From Priestia iocasae (lineage in GTDB: Bacteria > Bacillota > Bacilli > Bacillales > Bacillaceae_H): 64,000 bases of DNA. How positions within the stretch are numbered: position 1 is the first letter of the stretch; every line of letters begins with the position of its first letter. The stretch lies in contig NZ_JAFBFC010000001.1 of assembly GCF_016909075.1 (NCBI RefSeq), positions 930,001-994,000 on the forward strand. The letters are read 5' to 3'. The notes under the pieces are model-generated. The model saw only the letters and a list, made by a program, of their open reading frames with translations, was not told where the DNA came from and did not search any database. Of this stretch, positions 43,099 through 51,636 are shown one piece after another. The translations under genes and the position numbers were made by a program.

Positions 43099-44538
43099 TT
43101 AACATTTACCTTTAGCATAGCTTTTAAAAGAAAGGTACAAGCTTACGAAGCCATTAATCGCAAGTAGTATAACAACAATACCTGTCAAATGGGCAAGGTC
43201 AGGAGCAAAAGCGACAATTGTATGCCAAGGAGTATGAATACTGTAGATGAAGATAGGAATGATTCCAATGGAGGCTCCTATTAATAATAGTCCTCGTCTT
43301 CGCCATTTGGTTTTTTGGATAATAGGACTTCTGAGCTTTCTGACTATGAGATATAAAAGCAGTGTTACTAGTAGACAAGCAATCAATGTAATAGATAGTT
43401 GAATATAAGGAAATGGCTTTGTAACATTTTTTGTTTTTTCTCCGTTTATAATGGAAAGAATGCCATCTCTGAATTGCGTGAGGGTAGCTTCTTCTAAAAT
43501 ATGATTTTTGTTTGTTAAAATAACACCACCTAATCTAGAAGAAGGGTAGTAGAAAATTTCAGATCTTGAATCAGGGGTAGAGCCTGCGTGCCAAATCATT
43601 TCTGTATTTTCTCCCCAATCTGTCAGCATCCATCCCAGTCCATAATGCCTGTCTTGTCTTGTTTGTGTAAGAGGAGATAGAAATGTATTCATATGCTCGG
43701 TAGAGAGAATATCATTTGATGGATTCTGAAGAAACGTTAAATAGTGAATGAAGTCGTTTGCGCTTGCAGCGATGTATCCGTAAGGGGCTCCGCTGTTATC
43801 GTAGCTCACTCTACTTTTAAATGAATAGCCAAACCAAGATTGATACCCAGATTGATAGGCATTTTTGTAAACAGAGAGCTGGTCAGCTCCGGCAGAATAC
43901 ATATGTAGCGGTTCAAAGATACGTTCTTTCATATATTCTGCATATGATTGATTGGATAGATTTTCAATAATGGCTCCAAGTAACATATAATTGGCATCAC
44001 TATATTGATAACTGGCTCCAGGTGGTGATGTTAATTGTATGTTTGCTAGTTTCTTTGCCTTTTTTTGAATGGCATGAGTAGTGTGATCTTCTTGATCGGC
44101 TAGCTTTAAGCCATCATAAGTACTGATTCCACTCTTATGAGCAAGCAAATGTTCGACTTTTAATTGTGATTGTCCATCATGACGTGGTGTGAACCATGAA
44201 AGATGCTTTTGAACAGGATCATGCAGCTTCAGTTTTCCTTCTTGAACGAGTGTCATGATGGCTAAACCAGTAAAAGACTTACTAATCGAGCCAATTAAAA
44301 ACGGCGTATCCATTGTCACTTCTCTTTCGTTTTCTCCGGTTATTCCTGATGTGAACGTATAAATGACTTTTTCATTTTGAACGAGTGCAAGAGAAGCGCC
44401 AGGAATATGATGAGTTTTAAGGAAATGCTTTACATATTGATTAAGCTGCTTTTCTTGCCCTGTAGAAGCATGAATAACGTAGGGGGAAATAAAAAAGAAA
44501 ACATAAATGAATACAATAACTATGTTTATAACTTTCAT
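43099..44538 (-). CDS. Membrane-anchored class C beta-lactamase-like serine hydrolase
   Basis: The product has 479 residues: signal peptide or anchor (residues 1-25), a beta-lactamase/PBP4* fold with nucleophile S84-x-x-K87 (GSISKSFTG), the tyrosine motif Y-S-D in SYQYSDANYML, and a late HAGSTPDSRSE loop standing in for KTG. The last 100 residues hold three to four hydrophobic helices. Such proteins are usually D-aminopeptidases or esterases acting outside the cell rather than beta-lactamases. The membrane tail places the active domain at the outer membrane face. ATG 44538 has AAGGTG nearby. Monocistronic. Confidence 0.85.
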   Translation of the reverse strand: MKVINIVIVFIYVFFFISPYVIHASTGQEKQLNQYVKHFLKTHHIPGASLALVQNEKVIYTFTSGITGENEREVTMDTPFLIGSISKSFTGLAIMTLVQEGKLKLHDPVQKHLSWFTPRHDGQSQLKVEHLLAHKSGISTYDGLKLADQEDHTTHAIQKKAKKLANIQLTSPPGASYQYSDANYMLLGAIIENLSNQSYAEYMKERIFEPLHMYSAGADQLSVYKNAYQSGYQSWFGYSFKSRVSYDNSGAPYGYIAASANDFIHYLTFLQNPSNDILSTEHMNTFLSPLTQTRQDRHYGLGWMLTDWGENTEMIWHAGSTPDSRSEIFYYPSSRLGGVILTNKNHILEEATLTQFRDGILSIINGEKTKNVTKPFPYIQLSITLIACLLVTLLLYLIVRKLRSPIIQKTKWRRRGLLLIGASIGIIPIFIYSIHTPWHTIVAFAPDLAHLTGIVVILLAINGFVSLYLSFKSYAKGKC

Positions 44539-44755
44539 CAAATCACCTTCTTTTTTACATTAATCATACATGGAGTTTTTCCTTTTTATCACAATCTAGA
44601 GAATGAGATAAAGCTAAGTCTAGAGGTGTATATGTAACGGTGAATGAATGCTGTTTTATTAAGTGAATGAGTAGATACCTATGATTAAAAACAATAAAGG
44701 TATTGACATATGAATGTCGAATTAGGAGGCGAATATATATAAGGTGGGATAAAGG

Positions 44756-45199
44756 ATGAATCGCTTAAATTTAATCACGCTCGGAACAAAAGATCTCGTA
44801 AAAAGTCATGAGTTCTTTAAGGAAGTAGGGTTTGACACATCTATTAGGGGAGAGACGTCAAATCCATCTATCATCTTTTTCCGTAACGCAGGAACGCGCA
44901 TTGCATTGTATCCACTAGACGAGTTAGCGAAAGATATTAATAAAGAACAGCCTCCGTTGACATCTTCTCACTTTGGAGGCATTACATTGTCCTACAATGC
45001 GAAATCAATGAACGAAGTAGATGAGGTTTTAAAGCGAGCAGAACAAGCGGGAGCAATCATTGTCAAGTTACCTCAAAAGACGGACTGGGGTGGCTATGGA
45101 GGTTATTTTGCAGACTTAGATGGTTACTATTGGGAAGTGGCATACAGTGAAGGTTGGGAGTTTGATGAAAACGATATGCTAGTCATTGAAGATGAATAA
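44756..45199 (+). CDS. VOC-superfamily (glyoxalase/bleomycin-resistance-like) protein
   Basis: This 147-residue protein has the paired beta-alpha-beta-beta-beta fold typical of glyoxalase I, dioxygenases and bleomycin-binding proteins: RLNLITLGTKDLVKSHEFFKEVGF opening, IIFFRNAGTRIALYP, then HFGGITLSYNAKSMNEVDEVL and GYGGYFADLDGYYWEVAY. His and Glu metal positions are possible (HFGG and WEVAY) but not proven. The protein is cytosolic. The next gene is a second VOC protein 14 bases away, so they form an operon and may act together on the same small molecule. Confidence 0.85.
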   Translation: MNRLNLITLGTKDLVKSHEFFKEVGFDTSIRGETSNPSIIFFRNAGTRIALYPLDELAKDINKEQPPLTSSHFGGITLSYNAKSMNEVDEVLKRAEQAGAIIVKLPQKTDWGGYGGYFADLDGYYWEVAYSEGWEFDENDMLVIEDE

Positions 45200-45213
45200 A
45201 AGGAGTGATTTAC

Positions 45214-45639
45214 ATGTTTAAAGTAGGAAGTATTTTCATCCCTGTTACAAGCCTTGAGGAATCAACGAAATGGTATGAAGAACACTTAGGCGTTAAAAAG
45301 ATTGCAGAGTGGGGAGAGGGAATGGAAAGAGGAGTAGGTTTCTGTTTTCCAAAGAGTGATGTACAACTTGGTCTCGTTGAAGTACAGCATTCTCAATCAA
45401 CTGAATTTACCATTCAAGCAAACAAGAAAAATGTGTATTTTAACTTTATTGTTGAAAACATAGAAGAGTCTTATAAACAGCTTCAGAAAAAGGGGATACA
45501 AGTCACTGAACTGAAAGATAGCGGCTGCATGAAAAGCTTTGAATTTTTTGATTTAGATGGAAATGCTTTTAGTGTCGTAAGTGAGGAAGAAAGCTCCCCG
45601 TTTCACGAAGTGCAAGTAAGAAAGCTTCAACAAAAATAA
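45214..45639 (+). CDS. VOC-superfamily protein, second gene of pair
   Basis: The product has 141 residues: FKVGSIFIPVTSLEESTKWYEEHLGVK opening, VGFCFPKSDVQLGLVE in the middle, and a C-terminal GCMKSFEFFDLDGNAFSVV strand-pair typical of glyoxalase-fold enzymes. ATG 45214 has AAAGGAG eight bases upstream; GTG 45205 lies on that site. The first-half metal position is not a His, so it may be a non-catalytic binding protein. It is co-transcribed with the preceding VOC gene. Confidence 0.82.
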   Translation: MFKVGSIFIPVTSLEESTKWYEEHLGVKKIAEWGEGMERGVGFCFPKSDVQLGLVEVQHSQSTEFTIQANKKNVYFNFIVENIEESYKQLQKKGIQVTELKDSGCMKSFEFFDLDGNAFSVVSEEESSPFHEVQVRKLQQK

Positions 45640-45649
45640 TCGTTTTCAT

Positions 45650-45686
45650 AAAAAAGAGATTAGGGATGTTCACCTAATCTCTTTGA
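45650..45686. terminator. Bidirectional terminator
   Basis: AAAGAGATTAGG pairs with CCTAATCTCTTT. The better T-tract is on the minus strand, so it mainly ends the small minus-strand gene, whose stop codon lies inside the stem. Confidence 0.85.
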
Positions 45687-45799
45687 TTATTTATCTCATT
45701 GGCTTTTGACATTTTCTTTACCAATGTACCAATCATACTAAAAAGTGCGACTGCAATTCCGATAACAGAGAGTGCACACATTAATAGGACTCCAAGCAT
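45674..45799 (-). CDS. Small single-span membrane protein (41 residues)
   Basis: A short gene starts at ATG 45799 with GGGAG eight bases upstream. It encodes MLGVLLMCALSVIGIAVALF, continuing SMIGTLVKKM and a polar tail; a single hydrophobic helix of about 25 residues is followed by a positive cytosolic end. The stop codon lies within the terminator stem. The good ribosome binding site and the strong hydrophobic pattern support a real gene. No family recognised. Confidence 0.7.
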   Translation of the reverse strand: MLGVLLMCALSVIGIAVALFSMIGTLVKKMSKANEINNQRD

Positions 45800-45888
45800 T
45801 TTCTTCACTCCCACGGTTTGTTCATTCACTTATTAATACTATTTTAACATAGGGAATAATAAAAACGTCAACTACGAGATAAAAAGCG

Positions 45889-46371
45889 TTAGTGCTCGAT
45901 ATGGTGAACTAAAATATCGAATAATTTCCCGTCTGTATAGGTTAAAAACGCCCATTCTCCCTTTTGAGGAATCTCTACACTTGATGGCTTATGTGCATCT
46001 GCTCCATTTAGAGCACCAGCCATTTCAATCGTCCATTGTTCATCTTTTAAAATCGGATAAATGGTATTGGTTTCTTTATGAAAACCGATAATTGTTAGTT
46101 CTTTTGGTTGAATTCCCCATAGGTGCCACATCCACTTTTGACCATTTAAGCTTGGCATATTGGCTCCAATAACCCCTAATTTATTCTCATTCCCAATCAT
46201 ATTTTTATTCTCAAGGATTTTTGCTTGTTTGTTCCAGTCAATTTTTTCTAAATCTTGTTCGTTGAAAAAGTTAGGGAGGTTATCGGGGGATTCTACAGTT
46301 GAATGATTCACTTGATTCGAACAACTAGTCAATAAAAAAAGTGCTAATAGAAATACCCATCTTTTTTTCAA
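45889..46371 (-). CDS. Lipoprotein of unknown function
   Basis: This 160-residue protein has a lipoprotein signal (LKKRWVFLLALFLLTSCSN; lipobox L-T-S-C). It starts at TTG 46371, with AAAGGAG eight bases upstream, not at the longer ATG reading at 46407. The mature part has many Trp and a compact beta-type sequence (GVIGANMPSLNGQKWMWHLWGIQ, GEWAFLTYTDGKLFDILVHHI). I do not recognise it, although the pattern resembles small sensors or DUF4871-like lipoproteins. It should be anchored to the outer face of the membrane. Confidence 0.75.
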   Translation of the reverse strand: MKKRWVFLLALFLLTSCSNQVNHSTVESPDNLPNFFNEQDLEKIDWNKQAKILENKNMIGNENKLGVIGANMPSLNGQKWMWHLWGIQPKELTIIGFHKETNTIYPILKDEQWTIEMAGALNGADAHKPSSVEIPQKGEWAFLTYTDGKLFDILVHHIEH

Positions 46372-46487
46372 ACAATTCGCTCCTTTGCACGTTTTAATCA
46401 TCTTCACAATATAACGTAATAAGATAGTTCGTGATGAAAGCTGATTTTCCTTTCGAAGCTTTTGTTATTAAGGGAGAGATGATATCG

Positions 46488-47249
46488 GTGATTCAAATAA
46501 ACGGCATGTTCATTAGCTTTAATCAGCTTCAACAAGCAACCTTAGATCGCGAAAAAATGAAGCTGCTAGAGAAAATGTATGAGCAAAATGAGGTGTACGA
46601 ATATGACAACGTTGGTCAGCTTGAATTTGAGTTAGAACTAAGGATTCAAATTGTAAAAGCAGCAAAGCTACTAAATGAGAGCGGAGCTAAATTTGCGAAT
46701 TTTGCTAATTCGAAGTGTAACGAAGACTATTGGTTACTTACGGATAAAGGAGCATTTATTCTTAAAGAAGATGTGTTACCTGAAACGGGAATTAAGGATA
46801 TTTTCAAAAATGGCCCTCTTTACGCATTCGAGTGCGCTACAGCGATCGTCATTATTTTTTATAAAGCAATCTTAGAGTCGATTCATCACGAGAGGTTTAA
46901 TCAACTTTTCTCTGGCCTTTATTTATATGATTGGGAATATCATGACAACCTTGATTTGTATGTTCATAAAGGAGCAAATGTTCTTCCAGGAGACTGTGTC
47001 TATTTTCAAAATCCAGATTATGATCCAGAATTGCCGCATTGGAAAGGTGAAAATGCAATTGTAATGGGTGACAATCTTTATTTTGGTCATGGCATAGGCA
47101 TTCGTACAAGTGAAGAAATTATTAGCTTTTTAAATACAAAAAGAAAAGAGGGTTCTAAAACATCAGCTTTTCTTGTGGAAGAAAGTGTACGGGTGAATAC
47201 TGAAAAACTTAGGCCATTTAGAAGTAGTAAGAGTCAAAAAGCAAGATGA
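46488..47249 (+). CDS. tgl: Protein-glutamine gamma-glutamyltransferase (spore coat transglutaminase)
   Basis: The product has 253 residues and matches B. subtilis Tgl along its length: KAAKLLNESGAKFANF, the catalytic Cys116 in YAFECATAIVIIFY, LPGDCVYFQNPDYDPELPHW and GENAIVMGDNLYFGHGIGI. With the start at GTG 46488 the Cys falls at exactly residue 116, as in B. subtilis Tgl; the longer reading from 46431 adds residues with no counterpart. Tgl crosslinks spore-coat proteins such as GerQ late in sporulation in the mother cell. A SigK-like -10 (CACAATATA at 46405-46413) is a weak candidate for its promoter. Confidence 0.94.
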   Translation: MIQINGMFISFNQLQQATLDREKMKLLEKMYEQNEVYEYDNVGQLEFELELRIQIVKAAKLLNESGAKFANFANSKCNEDYWLLTDKGAFILKEDVLPETGIKDIFKNGPLYAFECATAIVIIFYKAILESIHHERFNQLFSGLYLYDWEYHDNLDLYVHKGANVLPGDCVYFQNPDYDPELPHWKGENAIVMGDNLYFGHGIGIRTSEEIISFLNTKRKEGSKTSAFLVEESVRVNTEKLRPFRSSKSQKAR

Positions 47250-47270
47250 AATGCTCATCTTGCCTTTTCT
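47237..47270 (+). terminator. Terminator of tgl
   Basis: AAAGCAAGATG pairs with CATCTTGCCTTT, with trailing T residues; it includes the tgl stop codon. Confidence 0.8.
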
Positions 47271-47296
47271 CCACATTATCTGAACTACTTAGCATT

Positions 47297-47881
47297 TTAA
47301 TTAGTTTCTTTTAAATGTTGAATCAAATCGTAAGAATCAACTTTCCATATACCGCCTTCTTTCTTTAACATCATGATAGTTGAGTAGCTGTTAAGGCCAT
47401 ATGAACCGTTTATGACCACAAAGCTTTGATCTGCTTCTAAAGGTTTAATTGGTTTTATGTATGGATCATTTGCCGAAATGGAATTGTAAAACCGATAGTC
47501 AATCACCATTTGCTGCATGACTGATAATAGGTACGTGTTGTATTCTTCTTGAAACATTTCAAAGGTAGAAAAAGCGCTGTTGTTGTAGGTGAGTGTATAG
47601 ACAGTTTCAGTGTCTAACATATCACATGAATGAAGATAGATTAATAAGATTTCTTCTGGCTTAAAATCTTCTAAAAGGCTAAGGTTTTTGCTTTGAGCAA
47701 ATTGTTCATATGCTTTTTGTTTTTCATCACTTAAATCTTGTAAATAAGAAAAATCTTTTTTCTCTTCTACTTGCTCTGTAACCGCGACTGAAGTTTCTTC
47801 AGAAGAGGTATTGTTGGTGACCATTTTCTCTTTTGAACAACCTATTAGTGCAATGGATGATAAGATGAAAATATTCCTCAA
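47297..47881 (-). CDS. Lipoprotein of unknown function
   Basis: The product has 194 residues and a short lipoprotein signal (MRNIFILSSIALIGCSKEK; lipobox L-I-G-C). A charged linker follows, then a region (YTLTYNNSAFSTFEMFQEEYNTYLL ... SYGLNSYSTIMMLKKEGGIWKVDSYDLI) that looks like a cystatin- or NTF2-type fold of a DUF4829-like extracytoplasmic protein. It starts at TTG 47881 behind GAGGGGG. It converges with tgl. Function unknown. Confidence 0.75.
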   Translation of the reverse strand: MRNIFILSSIALIGCSKEKMVTNNTSSEETSVAVTEQVEEKKDFSYLQDLSDEKQKAYEQFAQSKNLSLLEDFKPEEILLIYLHSCDMLDTETVYTLTYNNSAFSTFEMFQEEYNTYLLSVMQQMVIDYRFYNSISANDPYIKPIKPLEADQSFVVINGSYGLNSYSTIMMLKKEGGIWKVDSYDLIQHLKETN

Positions 47882-48098
47882 CTAAATTCCCCCTCTCTTT
47901 CATAATGTACCATAAATTCCCTTATTGAAAAGAATGGTTGTCTAGTAAAGCAATATTTTTAAGAAAACCTGTTAAAAATGACCTGTTGCTTAAGAGGGAA
48001 ATTCGTATCAATACTTGTTATTTAGTCGAAACAACGTGCCAATCTAAAAACACTGTCTGTTTTTGTTGGAAAAATCAGATATCTTAAAGCGATTCATT

Positions 48099-48107
48099 TG
48101 TTATAAT
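48099..48107 (+). promoter_or_regulatory. Promoter with extended -10 before the small basic gene
   Basis: TG-T-TATAAT gives an extended -10 with a perfect hexamer at 48102-48107. No good -35 is present 17 bases upstream. Transcription would start near 48115 and include the 46-codon gene and probably the following kinase gene. Confidence 0.6.
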
Positions 48108-48153
48108 AAATATACACCTATTATGAAAGGAGTTGTCTAACAGTTAGATTAAG

Positions 48154-48294
48154 ATGAGTAAAAAAGGGAATGAGATAAAAAGACATTCACACTTTCATAA
48201 AAAACAGAGAAAAAAAGCAGGAGTGAAAGTGATTTTATATAAGCTTGAACGAAGTGGAATGATTCCGTGCATCCGTCTGGGTGATGCTTATTAA
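48154..48294 (+). CDS. Small basic protein (46 residues)
   Basis: The open frame reads MSKKGNEIKRHSHFHKKQRKK and continues AGVKVILYKLERSGMIPCIRLGDAY. The first half is Lys/Arg/His-rich, the second half more hydrophobic. The Shine-Dalgarno AAAGGAG lies too far away (22 bases); only TAAG is adjacent. It starts about 40 bases after a likely promoter and ends 30 bases before the APH-like gene. It could be a real small gene or a leader that affects the next gene. No family recognised. Confidence 0.45.
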   Translation: MSKKGNEIKRHSHFHKKQRKKAGVKVILYKLERSGMIPCIRLGDAY

Positions 48295-48323
48295 ATAGAG
48301 AGATTATATGGGAGGGAATAGAG

Positions 48324-49244
48324 ATGAAACATGTTTTACATAGTTGGGGTATTGAAGATGGTGTAATGAATCAAATTAGTCAAAGTGTATATGTAGTAGA
48401 AGAAGGTGGAGGGCAGCGCTACATTTTAAAAAGAATGAGTGGAGACATTGAAAAAATCAATGCTGAATTAGAGTTACTTTTCAATTTGTCTTCACATGAA
48501 GTGAAAGTACAAAAGCCTATTATGAATAAAGAGGGAACATGGTCAGTGAGTGATCAACATCAAGTATACGTCCTCTTTAATTATGTAGAAGGTTCTCCGT
48601 TACCTGCAAATGATATTCATACTATTATCGCACATGGCAAGGAGGTAGGCGCACAGCTTGCCATTTTGCATCGTGAGCTGAAGGATATTCAACAAACTCC
48701 TTTTTATCCAACCATTTATTTAAATAAAAAAATATGTGAATGGGCCATTCCGCAATTAGGATCTCATTTAAAGCTCAGAGCAGACACACATCATATTTTT
48801 GCGAATGTTGAACAAGGGCTAAAAGCAGTATGTCCGAAGTTACCGGCTCAACTCATCCATCGCGATGCGCACATTACAAACCTTATCTTTAATAATCATA
48901 AGTTAACGGGCTTTATCGACTTTGAAATTGTTGAGCATAATATTCGCCTGTTTGACATTTGTTACTTCCTCACTAGTGTATTAAGTGAAGTGTACAAAGA
49001 TGAACAAAAACGTGAAAAGTGGTTAGAACTTGTGAAGGTTGTAGTAGCTGGTTATGAAGAAGTAGAGATGTTAACAGAAGAAGAGCGTCAGTCCATTTGG
49101 CTTGTTATGTGTAGCATTGAAATTATTTTCATTAGTTTCTTTAAAAATATTGAAATTATGGCAAGACTCAACGAAGAGATGTTGCATTGGATTTATAATA
49201 AGCGCGATGAAATATCAGATGTTGTGACAAAACAAGAGCATTAA
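48324..49244 (+). CDS. APH/CotS-like phosphotransferase
   Basis: This 306-residue protein has a kinase-like fold of the aminoglycoside/choline/homoserine-kinase-type family (APH, PF01636). The N-lobe carries YILKRMSGDI with the ATP-site Lys, the Brenner-type catalytic loop is LIHRDAHITNLIF (catalytic Asp and Asn), and GFIDFE replaces the usual GxIDxD metal motif. Bacillus relatives include the spore-coat kinases CotS and YutH and homoserine-kinase-like enzymes, so antibiotic resistance should not be assumed. Substrate unknown. Ribosome binding site GGGAGGG. Confidence 0.8.
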   Translation: MKHVLHSWGIEDGVMNQISQSVYVVEEGGGQRYILKRMSGDIEKINAELELLFNLSSHEVKVQKPIMNKEGTWSVSDQHQVYVLFNYVEGSPLPANDIHTIIAHGKEVGAQLAILHRELKDIQQTPFYPTIYLNKKICEWAIPQLGSHLKLRADTHHIFANVEQGLKAVCPKLPAQLIHRDAHITNLIFNNHKLTGFIDFEIVEHNIRLFDICYFLTSVLSEVYKDEQKREKWLELVKVVVAGYEEVEMLTEEERQSIWLVMCSIEIIFISFFKNIEIMARLNEEMLHWIYNKRDEISDVVTKQEH

Positions 49245-49275
49245 TAATCATGGCTCTCAATAAATGAATGACAAA

Positions 49276-49326
49276 GAGCTGTATGAAGAGACACTGTACG
49301 TTATGTCTCTTCATACAGCTTTTCTA
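49276..49326 (+). terminator. Strong terminator before the two-component operon
   Basis: AGCTGTATGAAGAGACA pairs with TGTCTCTTCATACAGCT in a perfect 17-bp stem, followed by TTTT. Confidence 0.93.
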
Positions 49327-49388
49327 CTTTCGGATATTCCAATTTTTGTATAGAATGAAAGGGATAACAAGAGACGGAGGATTTTACA

Positions 49389-50060
49389 TTGAATCGAGTT
49401 CTATACATAGAAGACAATCAAGAGATTGGCAGATGGGTAGAAAGAGAATTAAACAGTACAGGATATGAAGTATATTGGTTCCAGTCTGGAGAAGGTGCTA
49501 TTGAAAAAGCAAAAGAAGTTGATATTGTTGTGTTAGATGTTATGTTACCAGGACTTGATGGATTTTCAATTGGAAAACGGGTAAAGAAAATGGATTCAAG
49601 TATCCCCATTTTAATTTTATCAGCGAGAACAGCTTTAGAAGATAAGATTGAAGGATTAGAGTTTGCGGATGATTATGTGACGAAGCCATTTCATCCAGAA
49701 GAACTAATTGCACGCATTGAAGTGCTACTACGCCGGTTTAAAAAACGTGAACAGCAAACCATTGATCTCCGTAACGTGGTTTTTTATCCAGTTGAAAATC
49801 GAATCGAACGCAAAGATACAAACGAAGAGGTTTTATTAACAGGGAAGCAATATCAAATCTTCTCTTATTTCATTCAACATTTAAATCAAATTTTAACGAA
49901 AGAACAACTATATGAAGGTGTGTGGAGAGAATCATACATTGAAGGCGATAAAACATTAATGGTACATATTCGTTATTTAAGAGAAAAGTTAGAAAAAGAC
50001 CCAGCGAACCCTGAAATCATTGAAACCATTCGTGGTGTCGGCTATCGGGTGCGCGGATGA
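49389..50060 (+). CDS. OmpR-family response regulator
   Basis: The product has 223 residues: a receiver domain with phospho-acceptor Asp50 (VVLDVMLPGLDGF), a Thr/Ser switch (LILSART), and Lys in YVTKPF; then an OmpR-type winged helix (LTGKQYQIFSYFIQH, TLMVHIRYLREKLE, IRGVGYRVRG). It starts at TTG 49389 with GGAGG upstream. Its last codons overlap the histidine kinase by four bases. The most likely target is the ABC transporter operon just downstream, which has direct repeats over its promoter. Confidence 0.94.
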   Translation: MNRVLYIEDNQEIGRWVERELNSTGYEVYWFQSGEGAIEKAKEVDIVVLDVMLPGLDGFSIGKRVKKMDSSIPILILSARTALEDKIEGLEFADDYVTKPFHPEELIARIEVLLRRFKKREQQTIDLRNVVFYPVENRIERKDTNEEVLLTGKQYQIFSYFIQHLNQILTKEQLYEGVWRESYIEGDKTLMVHIRYLREKLEKDPANPEIIETIRGVGYRVRG

Positions 50061-51397
50061 AGTTTCATCAATCATTATTAGCTAAATATTTAACGGTTGT
50101 CGTCGTTGCTATTTTATTATTACCTCTATCCATCCCTACATTGTCTATTGTTATTTATATGCCGCCTATTTTATACAATGAAGGCATGAAACCATACGAG
50201 GGGCCATCTGACTTTGAAAAGAAATGGCACAAAGAAGCTAAAAAGCTAGAAGGAGCAACAAATGAAGAAATCAATCAAGCCTTGCTTTTATTTCAACAAC
50301 GTTATCCTCATGCAGAAATGTTTTGGGTAGATGAATCTGGTGAAACGAGAGCATCTTTTCCGAAAGATCGAACATTACCAAAAAGGTGGACAGCTGCACA
50401 AAGTATCCAATTTATGAAAGATAGTTTTGATGCTGATCCGTTTACAGTCGTTGCATTTATTGGTGAAAATCGTTCCAATGGTTTCATGGTGTTAAAAATC
50501 GAACGAGAGCATTTAAAACTTCCTATTGAACGTGTAGGTAAAGAATATGAATACATGTTTATGGGTGTCGTAGTCATTGTTATGACGCTATTTATTTTTT
50601 GTTCATGGATTTTCTTTCAACGCATTCGCAAGCGTTTGATGAGGCTTCAGCATGCGATGGAACAAAAGGGCGATAGTGGAATTCCGAATCTCGTTGAACG
50701 AAAAGAAATGGATGAAATTGGTCAACTAGAAGAGTCATTTAATGTTATGATTCAGCAATTAGAGGACAGTAAGCGCCGACAGCAGGAAGAGGAAACCTTA
50801 CGCCGAGAGCTAATTATGAATCTATCACACGATTTGCGTACCCCGCTGACAACCGTACGCGCACATGCATATAGCTTGCAAAAAGAAGCGTTATCCCATG
50901 CGGGAAAGGAGTCCCTACAGCTTATTGATCATAAAATTCAGTTTGTGAGTCACTTAATGGACAATCTGTTGTCTTATACCCTTTTATCGTCTGGGAAATA
51001 TTCACATGAATCCAAGCAAGTAGAGATAGGGAGGTTGATTCGGCAATCCTTAGTCGCGTGGTATCCTATTTTTGAAGAAAAAGATTTCAAGATTGACATT
51101 CGGTTACCTGAAGAAAAAGTTGAATGGATTGTTGATCAACAGTGGATGGAACGAATTTTAGATAATTTATTTCAAAACATTAATCGTCATGCCGTGCAAG
51201 GAAAATATGTTGGTGTATCACTTAATCAAACGACACTAGTTATCTCTGACAAAGGAAGCGGCTTTTCAAATGAAACAAATGAAAAAGGTGCAGGTGTTGG
51301 ATTAGCCGTAGTGGATATGATGCTAAAAGAAATGGGATTACAGTGGCGAATTGACTCAACGGATAGGGGAACAACCATCTTCATACAAAAGAGATGA
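50057..51397 (+). CDS. Sensor histidine kinase
   Basis: The product has 446 residues. Two membrane helices (about residues 11-36 and 168-190) flank an extracellular sensor of some 130 residues. A HAMP linker follows, then the H-box with His258 (NLSHDLRTPLTTVRAHA), N-box DNLFQNINRHA, and G-boxes (DKGSGFS, GAGVGLAVV). It should phosphorylate the upstream regulator. The large extracellular domain distinguishes it from BceS-type kinases that sense through their transporter, so it probably binds a signal itself, for example a peptide or envelope-stress cue. Confidence 0.93.
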   Translation: MKFHQSLLAKYLTVVVVAILLLPLSIPTLSIVIYMPPILYNEGMKPYEGPSDFEKKWHKEAKKLEGATNEEINQALLLFQQRYPHAEMFWVDESGETRASFPKDRTLPKRWTAAQSIQFMKDSFDADPFTVVAFIGENRSNGFMVLKIEREHLKLPIERVGKEYEYMFMGVVVIVMTLFIFCSWIFFQRIRKRLMRLQHAMEQKGDSGIPNLVERKEMDEIGQLEESFNVMIQQLEDSKRRQQEEETLRRELIMNLSHDLRTPLTTVRAHAYSLQKEALSHAGKESLQLIDHKIQFVSHLMDNLLSYTLLSSGKYSHESKQVEIGRLIRQSLVAWYPIFEEKDFKIDIRLPEEKVEWIVDQQWMERILDNLFQNINRHAVQGKYVGVSLNQTTLVISDKGSGFSNETNEKGAGVGLAVVDMMLKEMGLQWRIDSTDRGTTIFIQKR

Positions 51398-51512
51398 AGG
51401 GTGGTCTTACTTTTCTATAAAACCTAGATTTCGTTATTTGAACTCTGTCAAATAACGATTCTTATACAATTGTTACCGTTCTTTACTAAGTATAAAGAGT
51501 AGATAACTTTGT

Positions 51513-51563
51513 AGGCTTTGCTAAATAAGAGCTTTCTTTGCTCTTTTTAGCAAAGCCTTCTTT
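51513..51563 (+). terminator. Terminator after the two-component genes
   Basis: AGGCTTTGCTAAA pairs with TTTAGCAAAGCCT (13 bp), followed by TCTTTTT. It separates the regulator genes from the transporter operon, which therefore has its own promoter. Confidence 0.9.
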
Positions 51564-51572
51564 TTAAACAAA

Positions 51573-51618
51573 TTTTAACCTTTCCATTTCCTTCATTTTA
51601 ACCTTTGTTATCTACAAT
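51573..51618 (+). promoter_or_regulatory. Putative regulator-activated promoter of the ABC operon
   Basis: An exact 11-base direct repeat, TTTTAACCTTT, occurs at 51573-51583 and 51596-51606 (23-base period, about two helical turns). A -10 TACAAT follows at 51613-51618. The -35 position (51590-51595) is poor. That is the arrangement of a promoter activated by an OmpR-family dimer binding tandem half-sites. Confidence 0.6.
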
Positions 51619-51636
51619 AAGGAAGAGGTGAGGGAA

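Noticed and set aside
48324-49244. Reading the APH-like protein as an aminoglycoside resistance gene
   Set aside because: The metal motif is DFE, not DxD, and relatives in Bacilli include spore-coat and metabolic kinases; resistance is not supported.
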